Assembly (NCBI RefSeq): GCF_014131735.1
Contig: NZ_CP039121.1
Coordinates: forward strand, 2,294,001 to 2,358,000
Direction of reading: 5' to 3'
Length of the DNA: 64,000 nt
From: Lactiplantibacillus plantarum
Lineage (GTDB): Bacteria > Bacillota > Bacilli > Lactobacillales > Lactobacillaceae
Shown here: in pieces, positions 27,994 through 35,689 of the stretch
Layout: each line of letters begins with the position of its first letter
Numbering within the stretch: position 1 is the first letter of the stretch
The notes under the pieces: generated by a model
Databases searched by the model: none
Seen by the model: only the letters and a program-made list of their open reading frames with translations
Told to the model about the DNA's origin: nothing
Position numbers and translations under genes: made by a program

Positions 27994-28305
27994 TTGGATA
28001 ATGAAACTTTAAAAGACTATCTCGCAAACAACTCCCAAGTTATTACCATTTTTATGGAGAAAGCAACCGATTTTCTGAATCGAAAAAATGAGGACCGGGC
28101 GCCAGCACGCCGCTATAACGATGCTGAAATCGCCCGGCAAGCGGATAAGATGCTCGATGATGTGATTGCCAATATTCATGATAAAATCGTCCCCCATACC
28201 CGCGAACAAACACCGGCTGCCTGGGAACAATTTCTGAGTGAAAACGACGTACTTGATGATCTGGAACTATCAATGACGGAATTGTCATTCGAATCGGAAG
28301 ACTAA
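27994..28305 (+). CDS. Conserved-looking acidic 103-residue protein of unknown function
   Basis: Starts at TTG 27994 behind GAGAGG; no in-frame ATG is near the ribosome site. The product is hydrophilic, helix-forming and acidic at its end (TELSFESED), with a central RYNDAEIARQADKMLDDVIAN helix. No signal peptide or membrane segment. Monocistronic with its own terminator. No family recognised. Confidence 0.75.
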   Translation: MDNETLKDYLANNSQVITIFMEKATDFLNRKNEDRAPARRYNDAEIARQADKMLDDVIANIHDKIVPHTREQTPAAWEQFLSENDVLDDLELSMTELSFESED

Positions 28306-28325
28306 ACTAGCAGTTCAAAATAAAG

Positions 28326-28363
28326 AAAGGACCGTGGAAGATTTAACTTCCACGGTCCTTTTT
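28326..28363 (+). terminator. Intrinsic terminator
   Basis: AAGGACCGTGGAAG / CTTCCACGGTCCTT with a 6-base loop and a T-tract, following the small acidic protein gene. Confidence 0.93.
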
Positions 28364-28416
28364 AGAACAAACTTATATCACATGACATCAACACAACCGA
28401 ATTATAGGCCCAAGTA

Positions 28417-29358
28417 CTACGACCGAGTCAGCCCAGCATAAATCTTATCAAGATTCCACTTCAACATTGAGTAGTACGTATCACCCGGCTTGCCTTTAGC
28501 TGCCAGCGAATCGGTAAAAATCGTACTAGCAACGGGGATTCCCGTCTCCTGTGAAAGCTTATTCATCGATTTCGGTGATACGGATGATTCGACAAACAAA
28601 CTTCGAACCTGGGTTCCTTCAATTTTCTTCAACGCCGTCCGCATCTGAGCTGGCGTGCCTTGCGATTCCGTATTCACTTCCCAAATATAAGCAGCGGGCA
28701 CATGGTAGGCCGCCGAGAAATACTTAAAGGCGCCTTCGGATGTCACTAATAATCGTTGACTCGTCGGGATCTGCTTGAATTTGGTTTGAGCGCTCTCATG
28801 CAGTTTTGTTAGTTTTGCCACGTAGCGATCCGTATTCTTTTGATAAACAGCGGCGTGCTTAGGATCCTTGGCCTGCAACGTCCGGTTGATGTTCTTGACA
28901 TATTGAATCCCGTTGGCGAGATCTAACCAAGCATGGGGGTCCGGCTCATTAACGTTCGTCGTTAAATATTTGACCTTAATTCCCTTACTGGCCGCAAAAA
29001 CATCGTGGTCAAAGTCCTTTTTGGAAGCCGTCACTAACTTTTTAAACCAGCCATTACCGCCAGTTTCAAGGTTTAAGCCATTATAAAAAATCACGTCAGC
29101 TTCGGCAGTTGCCGCAATATCAGTGGGCCGTGGTTCATACTCATGCGGGTCAGTGCCGCGCTTCACAATACTGTAATTTTGGACGTACTGCCCACCCACA
29201 TTTTTCACCATATCATCTAGAATCGAGTTCGTACTTACGACCCGGATTTTGGCACTAGTGGTCGTCGCTTTGGCACTTTGCTGGCGTTGATTCAGAAATA
29301 CTGCCATCCCGGTAACCATCGCGATGACTCCAATCAGTGCAATTAATTTCGTTTTCAT
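28417..29358 (-). CDS. mtsA: Metal ABC transporter substrate-binding protein (Mn/Zn type)
   Basis: A 313-residue cluster A-I binding protein. Metal ligands typical of PsaA/MtsA are visible: His in DPHEYEP, His in DPHAWLD, Glu in TSEGAFKYF and Asp in FTDSLA. The N-terminus (KLIALIGVIAMVTGMAVFL) is a hydrophobic signal or anchor segment but lacks the lipobox Cys usual for Gram-positive family members. Start ATG 29358 overlaps the permease stop (ATGA). Manganese is the likely metal in lactobacilli; zinc is not excluded. Confidence 0.92.
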   Translation of the reverse strand: MKTKLIALIGVIAMVTGMAVFLNQRQQSAKATTTSAKIRVVSTNSILDDMVKNVGGQYVQNYSIVKRGTDPHEYEPRPTDIAATAEADVIFYNGLNLETGGNGWFKKLVTASKKDFDHDVFAASKGIKVKYLTTNVNEPDPHAWLDLANGIQYVKNINRTLQAKDPKHAAVYQKNTDRYVAKLTKLHESAQTKFKQIPTSQRLLVTSEGAFKYFSAAYHVPAAYIWEVNTESQGTPAQMRTALKKIEGTQVRSLFVESSVSPKSMNKLSQETGIPVASTIFTDSLAAKGKPGDTYYSMLKWNLDKIYAGLTRS

Positions 29359-30230
29359 GCTGTCACCCGTCGCGCTGCTGCTTGCCCTTTCCAAAGCGTC
29401 GGCAACAAGGCCTGCTTAGGTGAGATGATGAAAGAAATACCGAAGAAAATAGCCGCTACTAGCACGATGGCCGGACCAGAAGCCCAGTTCAACGTGTAGC
29501 TGAGATATAAGCCCACCACTGAGGACAAGACCCCAATTAAGGCTGACAGTCCAAGCATGACTGCCAGTCGTTCTGTCCATAGAAAGGCCGTCGCAGCCGG
29601 TGTAATCAACATCGCGACCACTAAAATGATCCCGACGGTTTGTAGCGCTGAAACGGTCACTAGCGTTAAGACCAGCATTAACGCGTAATGTAACAGTTGG
29701 ACCTTGAGACCATAAGTCTTCGCAAAGGTCGGATCAAATGACGTAATCAGTAATTCCTTGTAGAAGAAGACCACGAATAAAATCACTAGTCCTAACACGA
29801 CCGTCGTCGTCATCATATCAGTATCACTCACAGCAAGGATGTTACCGAATAAGATGTGGTGCAAGTTCGTCGAACTTTCAGCTAATGAAATTAGGATAAA
29901 ACCGAGTGCGTAAAACGCACTGAAGACAATCCCAATTGAGGTGTCAGTCTTAATCTTACTACGGCTCGCAACGAATCCAATCAAGCTAGCGGCTAGAATT
30001 CCAAAAACCGAAGCACCAATTAGGACGTTGATACCGAGCATATAAGCTACCGCAACACCAGGTAAAACGGCATGCGAGATGGCATCGCCCATCATCGACA
30101 TGCCTCGTAAAATAATAAAGCTACCAATAATTCCTGACATGACCCCGACCATAATAGCCGTAATTAGCGCACTTTGTAAGAAATCATACTTCCCCAAAGC
30201 AGCCATAAAGGTCGTAATTGATTGCATCAT
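29355..30230 (-). CDS. mtsB: Metal ABC transporter permease (ABC-3 family)
   Basis: A 291-residue protein with about eight or nine membrane helices. The SFIILRGMSMMGDAISHAVLPGVA segment is the conserved ABC-3 permease motif. Gene order ATPase-permease-binding protein with start/stop overlaps on both sides fixes it as the channel of the mts system. Confidence 0.94.
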   Translation of the reverse strand: MMQSITTFMAALGKYDFLQSALITAIMVGVMSGIIGSFIILRGMSMMGDAISHAVLPGVAVAYMLGINVLIGASVFGILAASLIGFVASRSKIKTDTSIGIVFSAFYALGFILISLAESSTNLHHILFGNILAVSDTDMMTTTVVLGLVILFVVFFYKELLITSFDPTFAKTYGLKVQLLHYALMLVLTLVTVSALQTVGIILVVAMLITPAATAFLWTERLAVMLGLSALIGVLSSVVGLYLSYTLNWASGPAIVLVAAIFFGISFIISPKQALLPTLWKGQAAARRVTA

Positions 30231-30964
30231 CGCGTTTCCTCCTTCGTAAACAGGACGGCCGAAAGATCAGCACTAAACGTCCGTTCAATGTTTGCGGGTG
30301 TGTAGACCGCGTCCACGGGACCATAATCAACGATACCGTGATTTAAAATCACGAGATCATCAAAGTAACGTGAAACTTTGTTCAAATCATGATGCACGAC
30401 AATAATCATTTTGCCGGCATCACGCCACTGATGCAAGATCGTCATGATAGCCGTCTCACTCTGTAAATCAATGCCGACGAAAGGTTCATCAAGAATAATG
30501 ATATCGGCTTCTTGGACTAAGGCTCGAGCCACAAAGACCCGTTGTAATTGTCCTCCAGAGAGCTGACTAATTTGGCGCTGTGCTAAATCGGCTAACTCAA
30601 GTTGCTCAAGTGCATCTTGGCAACGCTGACGATCCGCCTTGCTTGGTTCGCGGAAAAGTCCGAGTTTGCCATAGGTCCCAGTCAAAACGACGTCAAAAAC
30701 ATTGATTGGAAAGGTTAAGTCGAGATCTTTACGTTGCTCGACATATGCAATCTGTTTTTGAAATTGTTTTAGCGCACGACCTTCATATTCGACGGTTCCC
30801 GTTTGGGATTTGATCAGACCAAGCATTGCCTTGATCATCGTTGATTTTCCCGCACCGTTGGGACCAATGATTCCAGTAATTTTGCCGGCGTTAAAGTTAA
30901 CGGCAACATCAGTAAAGACTGGTGTGTCACTGTATGCCACGGTGAGGTTTTGTACTTTTAACAT
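30227..30964 (-). CDS. mtsC: Metal ABC transporter ATP-binding protein
   Basis: A 245-residue ABC ATPase with Walker A GPNGAGKST, Q-loop AYVEQRKDLDLTFP, signature LSGGQLQR and Walker B IIILDEPFVGID, then the switch His in VVHHDL. Start: ATG 30964 has GGAGGA at good spacing; the frame could be read from 30982, but that start lies in front of the ribosome site. First gene of the mts operon. Confidence 0.94.
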   Translation of the reverse strand: MLKVQNLTVAYSDTPVFTDVAVNFNAGKITGIIGPNGAGKSTMIKAMLGLIKSQTGTVEYEGRALKQFQKQIAYVEQRKDLDLTFPINVFDVVLTGTYGKLGLFREPSKADRQRCQDALEQLELADLAQRQISQLSGGQLQRVFVARALVQEADIIILDEPFVGIDLQSETAIMTILHQWRDAGKMIIVVHHDLNKVSRYFDDLVILNHGIVDYGPVDAVYTPANIERTFSADLSAVLFTKEETR

Positions 30965-31262
30965 CACATTTCCTCCGTTCATCGCGGTAGTCGGTTTTCT
31001 ACATCGTCATAAGCATAACTGATAATTAACGCTAATGCAAATAATTGTTAGGTGCAGTTAACTTTTTTATAATTGGTATTAAATTTTCGTTCATTCTAAT
31101 ACTATTTCTGCTTAACCAAGGCGTTACAACCAACATACTAAAAGCTTAATCCAGAACCTACTGAAACGACTTTCGATGCCATCACCACTAAAAAGCACTG
31201 ACCACTCATCAACTAAGCATTGCAATCGTCATTTAATTTCCATTAATATTTGGTATTAAAAA
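30965..31262. promoter_or_regulatory. Control region of mtsCBA with MntR-like box
   Basis: Non-coding. TTAGGTGCAGTTAA at 31048-31061 is an imperfect dyad (TTAGGTG/TTAACTG) reminiscent of DtxR/MntR-family operators and is placed about 85-95 bases before mtsC. The remainder is AT-rich with no gene visible. Confidence 0.4.
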
Positions 31263-31289
31263 AGTGTCGTCACTTACAATCACGACACT
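31258..31289 (-). terminator. Terminator of citG
   Basis: AGTGTCGT / ACGACACT with an 11-base loop and a minus-strand T-tract, six bases past the citG stop. Confidence 0.88.
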
Positions 31290-31294
31290 CATTA

Positions 31295-32137
31295 TTAAGC
31301 TAATATATCTGTCTGCAATCCAATAAAAATCGTCAAAATCAACAAATCGGCCGAGCCACCTAAACTATAGTTATGGTCGACAAAAATCTGATTCAATTCG
31401 CGTAAAAACGCCATTCCAGCTTCACTGCGGCTTCCCCCTAAATCGAAGTAGCGGTGTGCTTGGTCGTGGACCCAGTCAATGACGTGTGGGTCGTGTGCCC
31501 GTTTTACCAGATTGGTATCGACCGTCGCCTGGACAATCGCCATCAGTGTGTCTAATAACCGCTGATTAATCGTGCCACGACTACGTCTCAATGCGGGTAG
31601 TGCCACTTGCATCACGGTCGGATAACCCGCCTCGGCTTCACCACGAATTCCCTTGATGCCATATGTTAAGTATTGACGTTCTCCAGCAGTTAAGGTCGTT
31701 GGATCCTTCGTGTTTAATTCATTAAAATCATTTGCCGTTAACCCCGCCAGCATCGTGCGCACAATCGTTGCTAAGTCGACGTCGGGGTGCTGCAACTGAT
31801 ACGCCGCCGCTGTCACTAGCACGCCCAGTGAGAACACCGCCCCTTTATGGGTATTCACGCCCTTGGTCGCCGCAAACATGGTTTGTTCCGCTTGAACACC
31901 ACTGCCCCGAATTTGCTTGAACAAACCCGTCAAATCGACAGCCGTATACGCGACGCCCGCCGCTGCACAAGCATTAAAGTAGGGGGCTAGACTCAAAGCA
32001 CTATCAATAAACATAAAAGCGTTCATGTCTGGATGGGGACCCGCCGACAACGGGTCGACCAGCCCGGGCTTAGGGTTGACCGTCACTTCGTATAAAAGCG
32101 CTCGTAGCGCATGATTGACAATTATCTTCGTATCCAC
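31295..32137 (-). CDS. citG: CitG: triphosphoribosyl-dephospho-CoA synthase
   Basis: A 280-residue protein that makes 2'-(5''-triphosphoribosyl)-3'-dephospho-CoA from ATP and dephospho-CoA, the precursor CitX uses. Visible family motifs are the N-terminal ALLYEVTVNPKPGLVDPLSAGPH, DMNAFMFIDSALSL, the GVNTHKGAVFSLGVL loop and the C-terminal NYSLGGSADLL. Start is GTG 32137 behind GGTGGAG. It stands alone, divergent from an AraC regulator and far from the lyase genes. Confidence 0.95.
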   Translation of the reverse strand: MDTKIIVNHALRALLYEVTVNPKPGLVDPLSAGPHPDMNAFMFIDSALSLAPYFNACAAAGVAYTAVDLTGLFKQIRGSGVQAEQTMFAATKGVNTHKGAVFSLGVLVTAAAYQLQHPDVDLATIVRTMLAGLTANDFNELNTKDPTTLTAGERQYLTYGIKGIRGEAEAGYPTVMQVALPALRRSRGTINQRLLDTLMAIVQATVDTNLVKRAHDPHVIDWVHDQAHRYFDLGGSRSEAGMAFLRELNQIFVDHNYSLGGSADLLILTIFIGLQTDILA

Positions 32138-32373
32138 TATTTCTCCACCATTTCATCCTTAGTCTAACAACGATGATGTGCCTGGGTCACTTTCAGTCTT
32201 GATTAAGCGTGACCACAACCAACATTCAGTTACCATTACTTATATTTCCATCATAACTGATACTAGTCAATTTTTGTCATTTTTCTTTGTATTCTTTTGT
32301 CGACTGCTGTTCAAGCATCTTCTGAACGTGTAAGCTAGAGCTAATCAAAGTTATTCCTAAGGAGGACCCTGTC

Positions 32374-33399
32374 ATGATACCTAGTCAGCATTTTCAATCC
32401 ACTCCAACCGTCCAATTTGACTTATTAACATACATGATTGGTAGTTACCACTACAACTGGCATCCGCAAATCGAACTCTTATGGTTATTGCAAGGTACCG
32501 TCGAAGTGAATGTTGACGGGACTCGCCATCAATTACACGCAAATGACCTCATCTTGATCAATGCCAATCGCGGCCATGCCACCTTTGCCTTGACCCCAGA
32601 ATGTATCGCGCTCCGTTTACATATTCTGCCCGACTTCTACACTAATCAGGGCATCGACCTCAGTTCAGGTGCTTTTCTACTCAACAGCGTGACGACGCCC
32701 CAACACCGTGACTACCAAACGATTCGCCAAATCCTGGCACAACTCTATCTAGGATTACATCAGCAGGACTGGCCAATTTTTGACTTGAACGCCCTGTACT
32801 TTCAATTGACGAACCTGCTACATCACGATTTCTTTGATACTGGAATCACGATGACTTACCCCCAACCCAAGACGCAGAGTTCACTAAACCGGGTCATTGA
32901 TTACATTAACCAGGCTTACGATCGACCAATTACCTTAAACGAAGCGGCAAAAATCAGTCACTATTCACCAGCCTATCTCTCACGCATCTTCAAAGCGGAA
33001 CTCGGCCTGAATTTTTACGAATATCTAACCCGCTGCCGACTACAACACGCCATCTACGATCTGGAAAACCCAACCACAAGGGTCGCCGATCTAGCTTTAG
33101 CCAATGGGTTTCAGGAGGTCAAGTCCTTTAATCTAATGTTTAAGAAGCATTTTGGTCAGACACCTTCCAGTTACCGTCAACACTTGTCACACGGGCAGCG
33201 TCCTGAATATGACCAGTTCAAGCAACCGCTCACTCCCACACAAACTACCATTGTCCAAAAGCAACTCAAGCACTGGGCCCAACTCACAAGTACTGATCAA
33301 CTCAGTGCTTGTGAAAGTTGCATGTATAAACTACATTTTCAAGAATATCAGGCGCTCAAACAAAAAATCGCGCAATTAAAAACACTGCTCAATCAATAA
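32374..33399 (+). CDS. AraC-family regulator with N-terminal cupin
   Basis: A 341-residue regulator. The N-terminal half holds an AraC-binding cupin (HPQIELLWLLQGTVEVNVDG, about 31-50). The C-terminal double HTH is at about 170-270 with ITLNEAAKISHYSPAYLSRIFKAELG and VADLALANGFQEVKSFNLMFKKHFGQTP. A further 70 residues, ending in a helical, Lys/Leu-rich tail with two Cys (CESC), extend beyond the usual family end. ATG 32374 follows TAAGGAGG. Divergent from citG and upstream of ttdAB, so it may control tartrate and/or citG genes. Confidence 0.88.
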   Translation: MIPSQHFQSTPTVQFDLLTYMIGSYHYNWHPQIELLWLLQGTVEVNVDGTRHQLHANDLILINANRGHATFALTPECIALRLHILPDFYTNQGIDLSSGAFLLNSVTTPQHRDYQTIRQILAQLYLGLHQQDWPIFDLNALYFQLTNLLHHDFFDTGITMTYPQPKTQSSLNRVIDYINQAYDRPITLNEAAKISHYSPAYLSRIFKAELGLNFYEYLTRCRLQHAIYDLENPTTRVADLALANGFQEVKSFNLMFKKHFGQTPSSYRQHLSHGQRPEYDQFKQPLTPTQTTIVQKQLKHWAQLTSTDQLSACESCMYKLHFQEYQALKQKIAQLKTLLNQ

Positions 33400-33468
33400 T
33401 TAACGGCATAACAATTTTTGTGATTACGAACAACTGAACTTACCGATATTTTGATCAAATATTGGGTC

Positions 33469-33517
33469 ATACCAAGGTACGATGGCATCACTCGTCAGAA
33501 GGCCTTGGTATTTTTTT
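33469..33517 (+). terminator. Terminator after the AraC gene
   Basis: ATACCAAGG / CCTTGGTAT with a 25-base loop and seven T, 70 bases past the stop. The long loop may contain inner structure. Confidence 0.75.
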
Positions 33518-33655
33518 GTCATTTTTAACCGGCTACCTGTCCGCTTACCATCACTTTCACAATCTGATACCTGGCATAACTTGGCGAGTAGCGGTTAGTT
33601 TTGTATCACACAGTTACTTACAATGTAGCTGTAAATTGATAGGAGGAAACCAGCT

Positions 33656-34588
33656 ATGGATACAATGACATACGACTATACCGAACCAACGTTATCAACT
33701 AAGGGCCAACGGATGCGCGACATTTTGGCCGATTATATTGCACTCATCAGTCATCGACTACCAGATGATGTGACTGCCAAACTCGAAGAACTCAGTAAGA
33801 TCGAAGTCGATCCACTCCAAAAGCTCGTCTACGACACGATGATGGAAAACCAATTACTTGCCAATAAACTTAAACGCCCAAGTTGCCAAGATACCGGTGC
33901 ATTACAATTCTTCATTAAATGCGGCGCGCAGTTCCCACTATTAGGCGAACTCAATCAAATTTTGAAAGACGCCGTTTATCGTGGGACAAAAAAAGCGCCA
34001 CTCCGACATAATGCTGTTCAGACATTTGACGAATACAATACCGGTATGAACATTGGTGACGGCATCCCCTCGATTTTTCTGCAAGTTGATGGTAATGGCA
34101 CTGACATCTCAATGTACGTGTACATGGCCGGCGGTGGCTGCACATTACCCGGGGCTGCCAAAGTCCTGATGCCTGGTGAAGGTTACGAAGGCGTCGTCCG
34201 TTTCGTGATGGATCGCATGACGAGCTACGGCATTAACGCTTGCCCACCTTTACTCGTCGGTGTCGGCGTCGCCACATCCGTTGAAACGGCTGCGCTTAAT
34301 TCTAAATTAGCTTTAATGCGGCGCGTCGATAGTGAAAATCCAAACGCTAATGCTGCCAAACTCGAACACTTATTAGAAGACGGCATCAATCACATTGGCC
34401 TGGGACCACAGGGGTTTGGCGGTCAAAAGTCAGTAATGGGTGTCAATGTCGAGAATACCGCCCGACACCCATCAACAATTGGCGTCGCTGTTAGTACCGG
34501 CTGCTGGTCACACCGGCGCGGACTTATCAACTTTGACGCAGATCTAAACTATGACTTACCACTGAACAAAGGAGTCGAATTATCATGA
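33656..34588 (+). CDS. ttdA: L(+)-tartrate dehydratase alpha subunit (Fe-S hydro-lyase)
   Basis: A 310-residue class I hydro-lyase alpha subunit. Conserved Cys that could bind the catalytic [4Fe-4S] cluster are seen in SCQDTGAL, GGGCTLPG and STGCWSHRRG. Length matches E. coli TtdA (303). It should dehydrate L-tartrate to oxaloacetate with TtdB. Class I fumarase alpha subunits are close relatives; the separate fumC and the adjacent DASS exchanger favour tartrate. ATG 33656 follows AGGAGG. Overlaps ttdB by four bases. Confidence 0.88.
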   Translation: MDTMTYDYTEPTLSTKGQRMRDILADYIALISHRLPDDVTAKLEELSKIEVDPLQKLVYDTMMENQLLANKLKRPSCQDTGALQFFIKCGAQFPLLGELNQILKDAVYRGTKKAPLRHNAVQTFDEYNTGMNIGDGIPSIFLQVDGNGTDISMYVYMAGGGCTLPGAAKVLMPGEGYEGVVRFVMDRMTSYGINACPPLLVGVGVATSVETAALNSKLALMRRVDSENPNANAAKLEHLLEDGINHIGLGPQGFGGQKSVMGVNVENTARHPSTIGVAVSTGCWSHRRGLINFDADLNYDLPLNKGVELS

Positions 34589-35196
34589 AAACTTACCACT
34601 TAACCACCCCAATTTCTGATGACGATATTAAGGACATTCGTATCGGCGACATCGTCTACTTGAATGGCTCACTAACAACCTGTCGGGACGTTGCCCATCG
34701 GCGGCTCGTCGAAGAACATCGTCCCCTACCCGTTAACGTGACAGACCGAGCAATTCTCCACGCTGGCCCGATCATTAAAGATCTCGGCCATGACAAGTAC
34801 GAAATGATCGCAGTCGGGCCAACGACTAGTATGCGGATGGAAAAATTTGAAGAAGAATTCGTAAAACAAACCCGTGTCAAACTAATCGTTGGTAAAGGCG
34901 GCATGGGACCGGGAACCGAACGGGCCTGCAAGAAATATCACGCCTTACACCTCGTCTACCCCGCTGGCAATGCTGTTTATGCCGCCCTGCACGTCAATAA
35001 GATTGTTGATGCCCAGTGGAAAGACCTCGGAATGCCCGAAACACTCTGGGCGTGTGAGGTCAAAGACTTCGGTCCGTTAATTGTCTCCATCGATACGAAT
35101 GGCGACAACTTGTTTGAAAAGAACAAGGTCATCTTCAACGAACGTAAAGAAGCTGAGATTAAAAAAATCAACGAACAAGTTAAATTCATTAAATAA
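34585..35196 (+). CDS. ttdB: L(+)-tartrate dehydratase beta subunit
   Basis: A 203-residue beta subunit with DIRIGDIVYLNGSLTTCRDVAHRRL and ILHAGPIIK, MIAVGPTTSMRME and GKGGMGPGTERACKK, all in the order usual for class I fumarase/tartrate dehydratase beta chains. Length equals E. coli TtdB (201). ATG overlaps the ttdA stop. Confidence 0.9.
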   Translation: MKTYHLTTPISDDDIKDIRIGDIVYLNGSLTTCRDVAHRRLVEEHRPLPVNVTDRAILHAGPIIKDLGHDKYEMIAVGPTTSMRMEKFEEEFVKQTRVKLIVGKGGMGPGTERACKKYHALHLVYPAGNAVYAALHVNKIVDAQWKDLGMPETLWACEVKDFGPLIVSIDTNGDNLFEKNKVIFNERKEAEIKKINEQVKFIK

Positions 35197-35205
35197 CCGA
35201 CCATT

Positions 35206-35239
35206 AACAGCCTAAGCGGATCACCCTGCTTAGGCTGTT
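35206..35239 (+). other. Hairpin between ttdB and the MIP18-type gene
   Basis: AACAGCCTAAGC / GCTTAGGCTGTT with a 10-base loop. There is no T-tract, so it may be a processing or stability element rather than a terminator, with the downstream genes still in the same transcript. Confidence 0.6.
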
Positions 35240-35259
35240 GGTCTAAAGGAGTCTTTCTC

Positions 35260-35586
35260 ATGATTAGTATGGATACACAATCTACTTTAAAAACCCAAGC
35301 TTTAGCCGCTCTGAGTACCGTGATCGATCCTGAACTTGGTGTGAACATTGTTGACCTCGGTTTGATCTACGATGTTGCTTACGATGCTGACCTAAAGCTC
35401 TGCACCGTTACCATGACACTGACCATCATGGGCTGTCCACTGACAGGCTATTTGAATGACCATATCAAAAGCGCATTAATGACCGTCGCGGGTATCGATC
35501 AGGTACTCATCAACCTTGTCTGGGAACCGACCTGGTCGCTTGATAAAATGTCACGGGCAGCAAAAATGACATTAGGGTTGCATTAA
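35260..35586 (+). CDS. MIP18/DUF59-family protein, likely Fe-S assembly helper
   Basis: A 108-residue protein with the typical VIDPELGVNIVDLGLIYDV start of the domain and the conserved Cys in MTLTIMGCPLTGYL. Family members (SufT, PaaD, Fam96/MIP18) are linked to maturation of Fe-S proteins. Its place directly after ttdAB suggests help for the tartrate dehydratase cluster. ATG 35260; AAAGGAG precedes it. Confidence 0.88.
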   Translation: MISMDTQSTLKTQALAALSTVIDPELGVNIVDLGLIYDVAYDADLKLCTVTMTLTIMGCPLTGYLNDHIKSALMTVAGIDQVLINLVWEPTWSLDKMSRAAKMTLGLH

Positions 35587-35689
35587 TTCTAATTTAGAAA
35601 TCGTGTCCGGATTAGCATCATTTGCTGACTAGTTTCAGCAGTCACCGTGAGACGATTTTAACGTTTGACTAGAAAGGTGGTCGTTTTCG

